From Microbacterium faecale (lineage in GTDB: Bacteria; Actinomycetota; Actinomycetes; Actinomycetales; Microbacteriaceae), in the NCBI RefSeq assembly GCF_014640975.1, contig NZ_BMHO01000002.1, positions 282,696 through 346,695 of the forward strand: 64,000 nucleotides of DNA, given 5' to 3'. Shown here piece by piece: positions 34,308 through 44,015 of this stretch (position 1 is the stretch's first letter; each line of letters starts with the position of its first letter). The translations under genes and the position numbers were made by a program. Below the pieces are notes generated by a model. The model ran no database searches. It was not told the origin of the DNA and worked only from the letters and a program-made list of their open reading frames with translations.

Positions 34308-35246
34308 ATGACCACTCTGGAGTTCTGCGTCTTCACCGAGCCCCAGCAGGGCGCCTCGTACGACACCCAGCTCGCATTCGCCCAGCAGGCGGAGGAGAGC
34401 GGATTCGACGGGTTCTTCCGCTCGGACCACTACCTCGCGATGGGCGACTTCTTCAGCGGTGAGCCCGGGCCGACGGATGCGTGGACGACGCTCGCCGGTC
34501 TCGCACGCGAGACAACGTCACTGCGCCTCGGCACGCTCGTATCGAGCGTGACCTACCGCTCCCCCGGCGTGCTCGCGATCCAGGTCGCGCAGGTCGACCA
34601 GATGTCGGGCGGGCGCGTGGAGCTCGGCCTGGGCACGGGCTGGTTCGAGGCGGAGCATGCGGCCTATGGAATCCCGTTCCCGCGCCGCCGGTTCGATCTG
34701 CTCGAAGAGCAGCTCGAGGTCGTCACCGGCCTGTGGGGCACGCCGGCGGGTGAGACGTTCTCCTACGACGGATCGCACTATCAGCTCACCGACTCGCCCG
34801 CGCTGCCCAAACCGGTCCAGAGTCCGCTGCCGGTGATCGTGGGCGGCGCGGGCCTCAAGCGCACCCCGAGTCTCGCGGCGCGCTTCGCCGCCGAGCACAA
34901 CATCGCGTTCCAGCCCGAGGACGTCGTCGTGGACCGCTGGGCGCGCGGCCGCGCCGCGTGCGAGGAGATTGGGCGCGACCCGGCGACGCTGCGGCAGACC
35001 GTGGCGCTGACGACACTCGCGGGCGCGAACGAGGCCGAGGTCGCCCGCCGGGCGTCCGCCACGGGCGTCGCGCTCGACGACTTCCGCACCGGGCACACGT
35101 TCTGCGGATCCGCGCAGGAGATCGTCGACCGCGCGGGCCGGCTCATCGAACTGGGCGCGAGGCGGATCTACTTCCAGATGATCGATATGACCGACCTCGA
35201 TCACGTCGCATTCCTGGGCGAAGAGGTGCTGCCTCAGCTGCGCTAG
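34308..35246 (+). CDS. LLM-class F420-dependent oxidoreductase
   Basis: 312 residues of luciferase-like TIM barrel: FAQQAEESGFDGFFRSDHY near residue 25, LGTLVSSVTYRSPGVLAIQV, then GRVELGLGTGWFEAEHAAYG. These are features of actinobacterial F420-dependent members rather than FMN-only ones. The substrate is unknown. It follows the CDF gene after 15 bases on the same strand, although their functions seem unrelated. Confidence 0.87.
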   Translation: MTTLEFCVFTEPQQGASYDTQLAFAQQAEESGFDGFFRSDHYLAMGDFFSGEPGPTDAWTTLAGLARETTSLRLGTLVSSVTYRSPGVLAIQVAQVDQMSGGRVELGLGTGWFEAEHAAYGIPFPRRRFDLLEEQLEVVTGLWGTPAGETFSYDGSHYQLTDSPALPKPVQSPLPVIVGGAGLKRTPSLAARFAAEHNIAFQPEDVVVDRWARGRAACEEIGRDPATLRQTVALTTLAGANEAEVARRASATGVALDDFRTGHTFCGSAQEIVDRAGRLIELGARRIYFQMIDMTDLDHVAFLGEEVLPQLR

Positions 35247-35297
35247 GGCGCGTTGCTGACTTCAGCGCCTCGGCGGGGCCAGGTCGAGCAGCGCGCC

Positions 35298-35765
35298 CTA
35301 TTCGCCACGCCGCGAGCGGAAGAACGTCTCGAGCCTCGATCGCGCGTCGGCCTCGAGTACGCCGCCGACCACCTCGGCGCGGACCGGAAGGCGGCGGTCG
35401 CGCACGACGTCGTAGAGGGATCCGGCAGCGCCGGCCTTGTCGTCCCACGCGCCGAACACCAGGCGCGCGATGTGCGCCTGCAGAAGCGCGCCGGAGCACA
35501 TGAGGCACGGCTCGAGCGTGACGACGAGCGTGCACTCGCCGAGGTTCCAGCTCCCGAGGGTCCGGGCCGCCTCACGCATCGCGACGACTTCCGCGTGGGC
35601 GCTCGGGTCGGTCGTCTCCTCGCGGCGGTTGCGACCGGATCCGATGATCGCGCCGTCGGGGCCGAGAACCACCGCGCCGACCGGCACTTCCCCGGCCGCG
35701 GCAGCCTCATCGGCAAGCACGAGTGCTCGGCGCATGTGGGCGACGAGCTCCGGTGGGGCGTTCAC
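35298..35765 (-). CDS. tadA: tRNA-adenosine deaminase
   Basis: 155 residues. The zinc site is complete: HAE at 57-59 and PCLMC at 86-90. It converts A34 to inosine in tRNA-Arg(ACG), an essential step. The start is GTG at 35765 with TGAGG just upstream; a longer reading (to 35864) would add unlike residues. It is divergent from upp with 60 bases between. Confidence 0.92.
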   Translation of the reverse strand: MNAPPELVAHMRRALVLADEAAAAGEVPVGAVVLGPDGAIIGSGRNRREETTDPSAHAEVVAMREAARTLGSWNLGECTLVVTLEPCLMCSGALLQAHIARLVFGAWDDKAGAAGSLYDVVRDRRLPVRAEVVGGVLEADARSRLETFFRSRRGE

Positions 35766-35825
35766 GTGCCTCAGCGTACGCGCGATCCGAAGGAACTTCC
35801 CGCCCGCGGCACGTACGCTGATCAC

Positions 35826-36461
35826 ATGCGCGTGCACATTGCCGACCATCCGCTCATCACTCACAAGCTGACCGTCCTTCGCGACGCGACCACTCCTTCG
35901 CCGATGTTCCGTCAGCTCACGGAGGAGCTGATGACGCTGCTCGCCTACGAGGCCACGCGCAGCGTGCGCGTCGAGGAGTGCGAGGTCACCACGCCCGTCA
36001 CGACGACGACTGGCGTGAAGATCGCCGACCCGAAGCCGCTGGTGGTGCCGATCCTGCGCGCCGGGCTCGGCATGCTCGAGGGCATGACGAAGCTCATCCC
36101 GACGGCGGAGGTCGGGTTCCTCGGCCTGGTCCGTGATGAGGAGACGCTCAAGCCGACGACGTACGCGGAGCGGCTACCTGACAACCTGGCGGGGCGGCAG
36201 TGCTTCGCGCTCGACCCGATGCTCGCGACCGGTGGATCCCTCGCGGCTGCGATCACCTACCTCTTCGACCGCGGCGCGACAGAGGTCACCGCGGTGTGCC
36301 TGCTCGGTACGCCGGAGGGCGTGCACGCCATCGAGAGCCTCGTGGGGGACCGCGACGTGACGCTCGTGCTCGGCGCACTCGACGAGCGCCTCGACCAGAA
36401 GGGCTTCATCGTTCCCGGGCTCGGCGACGCCGGAGACCGCCTCTACGGCACGACGGTATAG
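35826..36461 (+). CDS. upp: Uracil phosphoribosyltransferase
   Basis: 211 residues. The family start is [17 protein letters not shown], with [14 protein letters not shown] and the PRPP-binding loop [16 protein letters not shown]. It salvages uracil to UMP. ATG at 35826. Its last 19 bases overlap the convergent nuclease-helicase gene. Confidence 0.95.
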   Translation: MRVHIADHPLITHKLTVLRDATTPSPMFRQLTEELMTLLAYEATRSVRVEECEVTTPVTTTTGVKIADPKPLVVPILRAGLGMLEGMTKLIPTAEVGFLGLVRDEETLKPTTYAERLPDNLAGRQCFALDPMLATGGSLAAAITYLFDRGATEVTAVCLLGTPEGVHAIESLVGDRDVTLVLGALDERLDQKGFIVPGLGDAGDRLYGTTV

Positions 36462-39400
36462 CCGCCGCGCGCACGCGTCAGCCGCACGAACGCGCTGAGC
36501 CGTGCGACCGCGTCGCCACGGTGGGGCAGATCGTCGATGAGCCCCGGACTGAACACGAGATACGCCGCCACCTTTGCGCGGCTGATGCCGACGTTGAGGC
36601 GGTTCTCGAGCAGGAGGAACTCCGGCCCGCGCGGCGCGTCTCGACCGGAGGACGCTGCGAGCGTGAGGATCGCGACGGCGGCCTCCTGCCCCTGGAATCG
36701 GTCGACGGTGCCGACGCGCACGTCGGCGAAGCCGGCCTCGATGAGCGCCTGTTCAACGAGTCTCTGCTGAGCGTTGTAGGGGGCGACGACGATCACGTCG
36801 GCTGGCGTCAGCGGCCGCGCCGGGCGCGCCGTCACCCCCTGTGCGCCGTCGATCGAGATGTCGACGTAGTCGCGGCCGACGACATCGCGCACGATCCGGA
36901 CGACCTGCTCCGCCTCTTCGGCGGACTCGGTCGCGTTCCCCCGGTGCACCACGGGGACCGGGTGCACGCCCGGCTCGATGCCGGCCACTGAGCGGTGTTC
37001 GGTTCCGGGGCGAGCCTGCAGCTTGCCGCCGTATGCCAGCGCCGACACCGCCTGCGCGACGCTCGGGTGCAATCGCCACGTCTGCGCGAGGAACGCGCCG
37101 TGGCCGCTCGGCAGCACGGCGGCGTCGCCCATCAGCCATCCCAGCGCCGAGGTGTCGACGGGTGCCGGGTGCGTGCCCTGGCTGACCTGTGGCAGCTGCT
37201 GCGGGTCGCCGAGCAGCAGAAGTCGTCTCGTCGACTGCGCGACGGCGATCGTCGAGGCGAGCGAGAACTGTCCGGCCTCGTCGACGACGAGCAGGTCGAG
37301 GCTGTGTCGCGCGACGCGCCCCGGGTGCGCGAGATCCCAGGCCGTGCCGCCGATCACGACGCCAGCGGAAGCCGACCGTTGGAAGGCGGCAAGCTGGGTC
37401 TTGGGCACCGCGGTGAAACGCACCTCACGGGCGTCGTCCTTCACCGCCTTGCCAACCTGTTCGGGCGGGACGCCGGCGGCCACGACGCGGTCGAGCAGGT
37501 TCTCCACCACCGCGTGCGACTGTGCCACGACCCCGATTCGCCACCCGTGCTCGTTCACGAGGCGCGCGATGACGTGCGACCCGACGTATGTCTTGCCGGT
37601 GCCGGGCGGCCCCTGCACGGCGAGGTAGGTCGGCACGCTGAGGAGCGATCGCACGATCGCGTCGACCTCGCCTCCGGGCGCCGGGTCGGCGATGTCCCCC
37701 GCATGGTGATCAGCCCGCACGCGACGCAAGATGTCGGTCGCGGCGTCGACGGGGAAGGACTCCCCCGCGTCGAGGAGCCGGTCTGCCCACTCGTCGATCG
37801 CCTGCTGCTGTGCGCCGGCCACGGGCGGTGACGGCGGCGTCAGCGCGATCGGGAGGTCGTTCCACGTCTCGCCGTCGATCGCGAACTCCTCGACGATCGC
37901 GCCGTCCTCGAGTTCCTCGACGACGGTCACCTGGCGCGGCACGTGGATCCACCGATTCGACGGGGTCGCGGGGAACGGCGCGGGCACCGGATACAGCGCG
38001 AACGGGCGCGATCCGACCGCCAGTCGGGTCCCCGGCCCCGGCGCGCCGCGCAGCTCGACGCGACGGCGGTCAGAGCGGGCGCCGTCGGGTCGGTGCCAGT
38101 CGTCGCGAACGGCGCTGCGCGGGCTGTCCGTGACGATCACATCGCGCGTCTCCGCCCAGAGGGAGACGGGCTCGCGCAAGCGCGAGAAGTGCGACTGCCA
38201 GAACGCCTTCGCCTCGCGCGGGTAATAGTCGATCGCGGCAGCGGCCAGGCGCAGTGCGGCTTCGTCGTCGGTCACCGGATCCGCGGGATCGGCGGCCGCG
38301 CGCAACGTATCGGCCCGCGCGACGAGGGCGGTCGCCCGGGCCGAGGGCGCGTAGGTGTCCTGGCTCTCCTCGTCGGGCCGCGCGGGCGTCGCCCCCGCCT
38401 CGCGCGCCCGATCGACCAGCCAATCGCGCAGGCGCCGGGTCGACACGCAGTCGTAACGGTTGTAGTCGGCGAGGTCGTCGAGGATTCGCTGACCGGCATC
38501 AGCCTGCCCCGCGGCGATCAGACCACGCGCCTCGACGTACTGGACGATGGAGTCGTCGCCCTTCTGAACGTCCTGCGTGCGCACGTCGGCGCCCATATAG
38601 AGCGGTTCGAGTTTCTTGATCGAGTACGAGCGCGATCCGACGCGAAGCGCGTTCTTCACGATCGGGTACAGATCGACGAACAGCTCGTCGCGCAGCATGC
38701 GGTCGACGTCGGCCTCTCGCACGCCGTGACGCGCCGCCATCGCCGCCAGGTGCGTCGGCTCGTAGGGCGCGTAGTGGTAGATGTGCATGCCCGGATGCGC
38801 GCGTCGCTGCGCAGCCACCAGGTCGCAGAAACGCTCGAGCGCGCGGCGCTCGGCGTCGAGGTCGTGCGCCCACAGCGCGGTGTACTGCTCGCGCACGTCG
38901 ACCCACCCGAACAGGTAGTCGAGACCCCACACGACGGCGCCGCCGGGGGTCGCTTCGCTGTGGAGCGGATCGCCCTCGAAGTCGAAGAAGATGTCGCCCT
39001 CATCGGGGCGCGGCATCGCCCCGAACCCCGTCGGATCCACGATCTCGTACAGCGGCGCGGCGCTCCCGTCGCGCTCCGTGGCGAGCTGCAGTCGGGCCTG
39101 CGTGCGCAGCCGCGCGAACGTCTCGGCGTTCATGCGATCCGGGCCCTGCTCTGCCGCGGCGAGCGCGTCGATCGTCATGATGCCGGCCGAGCGCAGCCGC
39201 TCCCGCTGCGTGGGGCGCATGCTCGCGACGAGCAGGACGTCGCGGTGCGCGTGCACCTGCTCGTCGCACGTCGCGCAGCGGCCGCAGGCGCGCACCTGCA
39301 GGGGCCCGCGTTCATCTCCCCAGGTGACGGGCTCGGCGTCGGCGCGCGCGCCGAGGCGGCGGTCGGCGACGAGCGCGCGGAGGCGGTCGCGGCGCACCTC

Positions 39401-39973
39401 GAACAGCGGCAGCAGGTCGTCGGCAGCGTGCGTCGAGATCGACCCGTCGCCGAGGAGAAGGTCGACCTCGTCTGCGCGCGGCACGCCTTGTGTATCGAGC
39501 TGATCGACGTATGCCGCCAGCTGCATGAGCGCGGTCGACCGCGCTCTGCGCGCGAGCTTCGTGTCTTGCACGCGCCACCGGCCGTCGGCGTCGCGCACGA
39601 GGAAGTCAGCGAAGCCGACGAAGTCATCGGCCGCGAACGCCGCCTGGAAGACGACGCGTGCGCCCGGATCCGCAAATGCGCGCCGCGTGCGCTCTGTCGC
39701 CTCGGCGAGCGCGCCGGCGTCGGCCGACGATACGCGCTCGATCTCGATGACCGCGTCGCCGTACGCCTCACGGTAGGCGGCGAGCGTGCGCGCCTCATGC
39801 GCATCGCCCAGTGCGGCGGCCCGAGTCAGCATGGCATCGGCGGGATCGTCGACGGGGGCGCAGCGACCCAGCCTCGCGTCAATCGCCCGCAGCCACGCGA
39901 ACTCGCATTCGGCTGCAGCTTTGAGATCGCTGGCGCTCCAGATCAGCCGGGCGTCGTCACGGAGGATTCGCAT
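36443..39973 (-). CDS. RecB-like nuclease fused to superfamily 1 helicase (TM0106 type)
   Basis: 1176 residues. The N-terminal half is a PD-(D/E)XK-type putative nuclease, with a cysteine group [12 protein letters not shown] near 230-245 and the acidic stretch [12 protein letters not shown] near 325-336. The C-terminal half is an SF1 helicase: [14 protein letters not shown] (Walker A), [44 protein letters not shown] and NVGISRAK. It probably processes DNA or RNA ends in repair. It is stand-alone, without Cas or restriction partners, so a housekeeping repair role is more likely than defence. ATG at 39973. Confidence 0.88.
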   Translation of the reverse strand: MRILRDDARLIWSASDLKAAAECEFAWLRAIDARLGRCAPVDDPADAMLTRAAALGDAHEARTLAAYREAYGDAVIEIERVSSADAGALAEATERTRRAFADPGARVVFQAAFAADDFVGFADFLVRDADGRWRVQDTKLARRARSTALMQLAAYVDQLDTQGVPRADEVDLLLGDGSISTHAADDLLPLFEVRRDRLRALVADRRLGARADAEPVTWGDERGPLQVRACGRCATCDEQVHAHRDVLLVASMRPTQRERLRSAGIMTIDALAAAEQGPDRMNAETFARLRTQARLQLATERDGSAAPLYEIVDPTGFGAMPRPDEGDIFFDFEGDPLHSEATPGGAVVWGLDYLFGWVDVREQYTALWAHDLDAERRALERFCDLVAAQRRAHPGMHIYHYAPYEPTHLAAMAARHGVREADVDRMLRDELFVDLYPIVKNALRVGSRSYSIKKLEPLYMGADVRTQDVQKGDDSIVQYVEARGLIAAGQADAGQRILDDLADYNRYDCVSTRRLRDWLVDRAREAGATPARPDEESQDTYAPSARATALVARADTLRAAADPADPVTDDEAALRLAAAAIDYYPREAKAFWQSHFSRLREPVSLWAETRDVIVTDSPRSAVRDDWHRPDGARSDRRRVELRGAPGPGTRLAVGSRPFALYPVPAPFPATPSNRWIHVPRQVTVVEELEDGAIVEEFAIDGETWNDLPIALTPPSPPVAGAQQQAIDEWADRLLDAGESFPVDAATDILRRVRADHHAGDIADPAPGGEVDAIVRSLLSVPTYLAVQGPPGTGKTYVGSHVIARLVNEHGWRIGVVAQSHAVVENLLDRVVAAGVPPEQVGKAVKDDAREVRFTAVPKTQLAAFQRSASAGVVIGGTAWDLAHPGRVARHSLDLLVVDEAGQFSLASTIAVAQSTRRLLLLGDPQQLPQVSQGTHPAPVDTSALGWLMGDAAVLPSGHGAFLAQTWRLHPSVAQAVSALAYGGKLQARPGTEHRSVAGIEPGVHPVPVVHRGNATESAEEAEQVVRIVRDVVGRDYVDISIDGAQGVTARPARPLTPADVIVVAPYNAQQRLVEQALIEAGFADVRVGTVDRFQGQEAAVAILTLAASSGRDAPRGPEFLLLENRLNVGISRAKVAAYLVFSPGLIDDLPHRGDAVARLSAFVRLTRARGGYTVVP

Positions 39974-40062
39974 GCGTCAACGGTAGTTCCCACCTCCGAC
40001 ATCGCGAGCGGAGTTCTCGCCGAGGCGCGACGCCGCGAAGGCAGGCGTGGAAGACTGGCGGC

Positions 40063-42129
40063 GTGACGGACTTCGATTTCATGAGCGCCTACGGCCACGG
40101 CTTCGCGCGCGTCGCGGCGTGCCACGTGCCGATCGCGATCGCGGACCCCACTGCGAACGCCGACGCCGTGCTCGACACCGCCCGCCGGCTGCACGACGAC
40201 GCGGTCGCCGTCGCCGTCTTCCCCGAGCTGACTCTGACCGGCTACTCCGCAGACGACCTCGTCCTGCAGGACGTCGTGCTCGACGACGCGCGCGTCGGCA
40301 TCGAGCGAATCCGTGCGGCGTCCGCCGACCTGATGCCGCTCCTTCTCGTGGGCGCGCCCCTCGCGCGCGGCGGGCGCGTGTTCAACTGCGCGGTCGCGAT
40401 CCACCGCGGGCGGTTCCTCGGCGTGGTCCCGAAGTCGTATCTGCCCACGTACCGGGAGTTCTATGAGCGTCGCTGGTTCGCGCCGGGCGACGACCAGCGC
40501 GGCACGATCCGCCTCGGCGACGACGACGTTCCGTTCGGCCCCGACCTCCTCTTCGACGCCGCCGACGTGCCCGGCCTCGTCGTGCACGCGGAGATCTGCG
40601 AAGACCTGTGGGTGCCGGTCCCCCCGTCCGCCCAGGCCGCGCTCGCCGGCGCCACCGTGCTCGCGAACCTGTCGAGCAGCCCCATCACGATCGCGCGCGC
40701 AGAGGACCGCCACGCGCTCGTGCAGTCCTCTTCCGCCCGATACCTCGCGGCCTCGGCGTACGCGGCGGCCGGCCTCGGCGAATCGACGAACGACGTCTCC
40801 TGGGACGGCCAGACGATGATCTGTGAAGCGGGCGAGCTGCTCGCCGACACCGAGCGGTTCCCTCATGGCGCGACGCACGCGGTCGCCGACGTCGACCTCG
40901 ATCGGATCCGGCAGGACCGCCTCCGCCAGGGCACCTTCGACGACAACCGGCGCACGCACGCTCCGGAGTTCCGTCGCGCGACGTTCGAGCTGAATCCGCC
41001 ATCAACCGATGTCGGCCTGCGCCGACACGTCGAGCGGTTCCCGTTCGTGCCGAACGATCCCGCCCGCCTCGCGCAGGACTGCTACGAGGCCTTCCACATC
41101 CAGGTCTCTGGCCTCATCCAGCGGATGCGCGCCATCGGGGATCCGAAGCCCGTGATCGGCGTCTCGGGCGGGCTCGATTCGACGCACGCGCTGCTCGTGA
41201 TTGCACGGGCGATGGATCGCATGGGTCGCCCGCGCAGCGACATCCTCGCGTACACGATGCCCGGCTTTGCGACGAGCGAGCACACGAAGTCGAATGCCCT
41301 CGCACTCGCAGCGGCGGTGGGGGCTTCGATCGAGACGATCGACATCCGGCCCGCTGCGAACGAGATGCTCGCGCAGCTCGGCCACCCGGCCGCGGCGGGC
41401 GAGCCCGCCTACGATGTGACGTTCGAGAATGTGCAGGCGGGTCTGCGCACGGATTACCTCTTCCGCCTCGCGAACCACCACGGGGGCATCGTCGTCGGCA
41501 CGGGCGACTTGTCGGAGGCGGCACTCGGCTGGTCGACGTACGGCGTCGGCGACCACATGAGCCACTACGTGGTCAACAGCGGGGTACCGAAGACGCTGAT
41601 GCAGCACCTGATCCGCTGGGTCATCTCCGAGGGTGACGCTCAGGGCATCTCCGACGACGCACAGCGCGTGCTGCGCTCGGTGCTCGATACCGAGGTCTCC
41701 CCCGAGCTCGTTCCCGCCGACGCGGACGGCCGCACGCAGTCGACGGAGGACACGATCGGGCCGTACGCGCTGCACGACTTCACCCTCGCGCACGTGCTGC
41801 GCCGGGGATCGCGCCCCTCGAAGATCGCTTTCCTCGCCACGCACGCCTGGAGCGACGCCTCGCGCGGAGCGTGGCCAGCAGGGTTCCCTGCCGACGAGCG
41901 CCCCGAGTACGACCGCGACACGATCGTCCGGTGGCTGCGCGTGTTCCTGAAGCGCTTCTTCGGCTTCGCACAGTTCAAGCGGTCCGCCGTTCCGAACGGC
42001 CCGAAGGTGTCACACATCGGGTCCCTCTCACCTCGGGGTGACTGGCGCGCTCCCTCGGACGGGAACGCGCGCGCCTGGCTCGCCGAGCTCGACCGCGCCC
42101 TCGGTGATGCGTCGTCTCCCACGCCCTGA
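40063..42129 (+). CDS. nadE: Glutamine-dependent NAD+ synthetase
   Basis: 688 residues from GTG at 40063. The N-terminal nitrilase-type glutaminase has the catalytic triad Glu55 (FPELTLTG), Lys124 (VPKSYLPTY) and Cys179 (HAEICEDLWVP). The C-terminal ATP-pyrophosphatase has SGGLDST at 368-374. It amidates nicotinate adenine dinucleotide using glutamine. The length and two-domain form match the actinobacterial type. A terminator follows 12 bases after the stop. Confidence 0.94.
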   Translation: MTDFDFMSAYGHGFARVAACHVPIAIADPTANADAVLDTARRLHDDAVAVAVFPELTLTGYSADDLVLQDVVLDDARVGIERIRAASADLMPLLLVGAPLARGGRVFNCAVAIHRGRFLGVVPKSYLPTYREFYERRWFAPGDDQRGTIRLGDDDVPFGPDLLFDAADVPGLVVHAEICEDLWVPVPPSAQAALAGATVLANLSSSPITIARAEDRHALVQSSSARYLAASAYAAAGLGESTNDVSWDGQTMICEAGELLADTERFPHGATHAVADVDLDRIRQDRLRQGTFDDNRRTHAPEFRRATFELNPPSTDVGLRRHVERFPFVPNDPARLAQDCYEAFHIQVSGLIQRMRAIGDPKPVIGVSGGLDSTHALLVIARAMDRMGRPRSDILAYTMPGFATSEHTKSNALALAAAVGASIETIDIRPAANEMLAQLGHPAAAGEPAYDVTFENVQAGLRTDYLFRLANHHGGIVVGTGDLSEAALGWSTYGVGDHMSHYVVNSGVPKTLMQHLIRWVISEGDAQGISDDAQRVLRSVLDTEVSPELVPADADGRTQSTEDTIGPYALHDFTLAHVLRRGSRPSKIAFLATHAWSDASRGAWPAGFPADERPEYDRDTIVRWLRVFLKRFFGFAQFKRSAVPNGPKVSHIGSLSPRGDWRAPSDGNARAWLAELDRALGDASSPTP

Positions 42130-42140
42130 CCCCACACGAA

Positions 42141-42181
42141 CGCGAACAGCGCCCCCACACAGAGCGAGGGCGCTGTTCGCG
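42141..42181. terminator. Bidirectional terminator between nadE and the downstream convergent gene
   Basis: Perfect 14-bp arms CGCGAACAGCGCCC (42141-42154) and GGGCGCTGTTCGCG (42168-42181) with a 13-base loop, between two convergent stop codons. Confidence 0.85.
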
Positions 42182-42190
42182 TATCGTCGG

Positions 42191-42628
42191 TCAGTCGGAT
42201 CCGGCTGAGGCGACCGAGCCGGCGCTCGGAGCCGACTGCGCACTCGGGGGCGAGGCCGGGCTCGGAGGCGTGACGGGGCTGGGGACGGACTGCACACTCG
42301 GCGCCGACTGCACGCTCGGTGCAGATGCCTGCGCCGGCGCACTCGCCGCGCTCGGCGCGCTGTCGGTGTTGGCGGCACCCCGCTGATCGGCGGGAGATGC
42401 CGTGCTCTTCGGCGTGACGACGGACATGCCCTCGCCCTTCTCGGACGGACGCAGCTGCACGGACTTCGCGAGGTCGAGCGACCACTGCGGTCCCGTGAGC
42501 GCGGGGATCGATTCGCTCGACGTGCCCGTACGCAGGTCCATGCTCGCCGCGGCGGCAGCCGCGCCACCCGCCACCACGCCGACGCCGACGAGTCCGGTGA
42601 CGCCGTAGGCGATCCACTTCTTGGTCAT
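42191..42628 (-). CDS. Membrane-anchored or secreted Pro/Ser/Ala-rich protein
   Basis: 145 residues from ATG at 42628 with a strong AGGAGGAG site. An N-terminal hydrophobic segment (AYGVTGLVGVGVVAGG, about 7-30) after Lys-Lys serves as signal or anchor. A short folded piece containing WSLDLAKSVQLRP follows. The last 70 residues are a low-complexity run of APS, PSVQSAP and SPASPP units. It has no known domain. A 21-base motif about 104 bases upstream is shared with the nearby two-component operon, which may control it. Confidence 0.75.
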   Translation of the reverse strand: MTKKWIAYGVTGLVGVGVVAGGAAAAAASMDLRTGTSSESIPALTGPQWSLDLAKSVQLRPSEKGEGMSVVTPKSTASPADQRGAANTDSAPSAASAPAQASAPSVQSAPSVQSVPSPVTPPSPASPPSAQSAPSAGSVASAGSD

Positions 42629-42731
42629 GATGTCTCCTCCTGGGTCCGGCGGGTGAGTGCTGTGTGAAGAGCCCGATCCCCGATGCTGTCTCCAGTCTGG
42701 CAACGACTCCTAAACTTGCTCGCAAGATCCG

Positions 42732-42752
42732 ATGAGACGGTTCTTATCTTCG
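42732..42752. promoter_or_regulatory. First copy of a shared 21-bp motif
   Basis: The sequence GAGACGGTTCTTATCTTCG plus the preceding AT recurs with one change at 43946-43966. It lies upstream of the Pro/Ser-rich gene (minus strand), in the gap after the phosphotransferase gene. It is a probable response-regulator binding site. Confidence 0.55.
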
Positions 42753-42766
42753 CTCGGTGCGCGCGC

Positions 42767-43900
42767 TCAGACATCGAGCGGTCCTCCCGTGGCCGCCTGC
42801 TCCGCGCACGCGAGAAGACGCGCGGCCCGTTCCTGATCGCCCGTGAGTTGTGCGCCAAGAGCGTGTCCGAGCAGATGCGTCCCGGTGAGTGCGCCCGTTC
42901 GCGGGCCCGCCCAGCGTGCCACGGCATCGGCGACGAGAGCGCGCATTCGTGCCCTCCCGTCCGATGCGGGCGTAATCAGGGCGCTTGCCACGGCGTGGGA
43001 GAGAAACGCCGCGGCATCTTCTGCCGGGTCTCCGATGCCGGCGGTGTCGACGTCGATCACGTCGCTCACCCGGGGCGCCCGGTCGCTGCCCGTGAGAAAG
43101 AGCTGCCCGATGTGCAGGTCCCCGTGGATCGTACGGGCAGGCCCGGGATCCGTCGCGAAGCCGCGTTCACAGGCGTGGCCGATCCGTGCCACTCGGTCGG
43201 CGTGGCCGCGGAGGACGACGCGTGCCTGTCGCTCGTACCAGGCCAGACGTTCGGGGATCCCCGTCTTCGCCGCGCGCGTGAGCGGCACCGCCGCGAGGTG
43301 CTCGCGCAGCCGGTCGACCTCGTCGAGCAGCCCGCGGGGGTCCCAAGCGACATCCGTCGCGGCAATTCCGTGCGCGTCGTCGAGCACGATGATGCCGTCG
43401 GGGGCCCAGCCGCGTACGCGCGGCGTCGGGATGCCCTGCTCGAGCAGCGCGCGATGGGTGTCGACGATGCGCTCGATACGGCTCGGGAGGACGACCTTGA
43501 GCCAGACGCGTCCGGATTCCGTGGGAACGCGCACGACGGCTCGGCGGCCGGGGCGGTACGCGATGATTTCGGGGGCGCCCACCGCGCGAATCCCGATACG
43601 TTCGAGCAGCACGCTGACGGCGCCGCCGAAGGCGACGGGCGCGAGCGCGGGCAGGTGCGGATCCGCCGGGTGCGTCCAGATGCGGGCGACGCCGTCGAGC
43701 ACCAGCCCTGTCTCGGCGGGCACGGCGATGCCCGAGGTGTCGACGTATGCGATCGTCGTCTCGGCCGCGGCGCCGGCTCCGTGGGCGACGTCGAAGCCCG
43801 CGACGGTGCCGTCGCCGAGCGGCTCCTTGCTGATCAGGCGGAGCGCACCTGCTGACACGGCGAGCGCGTCGGAGAGGAGCTCAGAGTCGCGATCGGGCAT
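42767..43900 (-). CDS. Aminoglycoside-phosphotransferase-like kinase
   Basis: 377 residues. The kinase-like fold shows the catalytic loop IHGDLHIGQLFL (Gln where HGDLHxxN kinases have Asn) and the metal motif VIDVDTAGIGDP. The N-terminal lobe has RRAVVRVP and WLKVVLP for nucleotide binding. Small-molecule kinases of this type include resistance and maltokinase-like enzymes; the substrate cannot be told. It starts at ATG 43900, divergent from the two-component operon. Confidence 0.8.
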   Translation of the reverse strand: MPDRDSELLSDALAVSAGALRLISKEPLGDGTVAGFDVAHGAGAAAETTIAYVDTSGIAVPAETGLVLDGVARIWTHPADPHLPALAPVAFGGAVSVLLERIGIRAVGAPEIIAYRPGRRAVVRVPTESGRVWLKVVLPSRIERIVDTHRALLEQGIPTPRVRGWAPDGIIVLDDAHGIAATDVAWDPRGLLDEVDRLREHLAAVPLTRAAKTGIPERLAWYERQARVVLRGHADRVARIGHACERGFATDPGPARTIHGDLHIGQLFLTGSDRAPRVSDVIDVDTAGIGDPAEDAAAFLSHAVASALITPASDGRARMRALVADAVARWAGPRTGALTGTHLLGHALGAQLTGDQERAARLLACAEQAATGGPLDV

Positions 43901-43945
43901 GCCCTCAGTCCAACACAGCGGCCGTCGCGGCCCGGGAAGGGACCC

Positions 43946-43966
43946 ATGAGACAGTTCTTATCTTCG
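43946..43966. promoter_or_regulatory. Second copy of the shared 21-bp motif
   Basis: It reads GAGACAGTTCTTATCTTCG after AT, 50 bases upstream of the histidine kinase start, and matches 42732-42752 at 20 of 21 positions. Its position fits an autoregulatory site of the downstream OmpR-type regulator. Confidence 0.6.
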
Positions 43967-44015
43967 GCTGGGCCGCCAACCCTCATCAGGACGATTCGGG
44001 ATACTGAGAGGTGTG

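Noticed and set aside
36443..39973. Nuclease-helicase as part of a phage-defence system
   Set aside because: It lies between upp and nadE with no restriction, Cas, toxin or other defence partner; TM0106-type proteins are common stand-alone genes.
42629..42760. Reading the minus-strand frame 42625-42927 as a gene
   Set aside because: It lies over the 21-bp regulatory motif and the end of the phosphotransferase gene, has no ribosome site and no recognisable domain.
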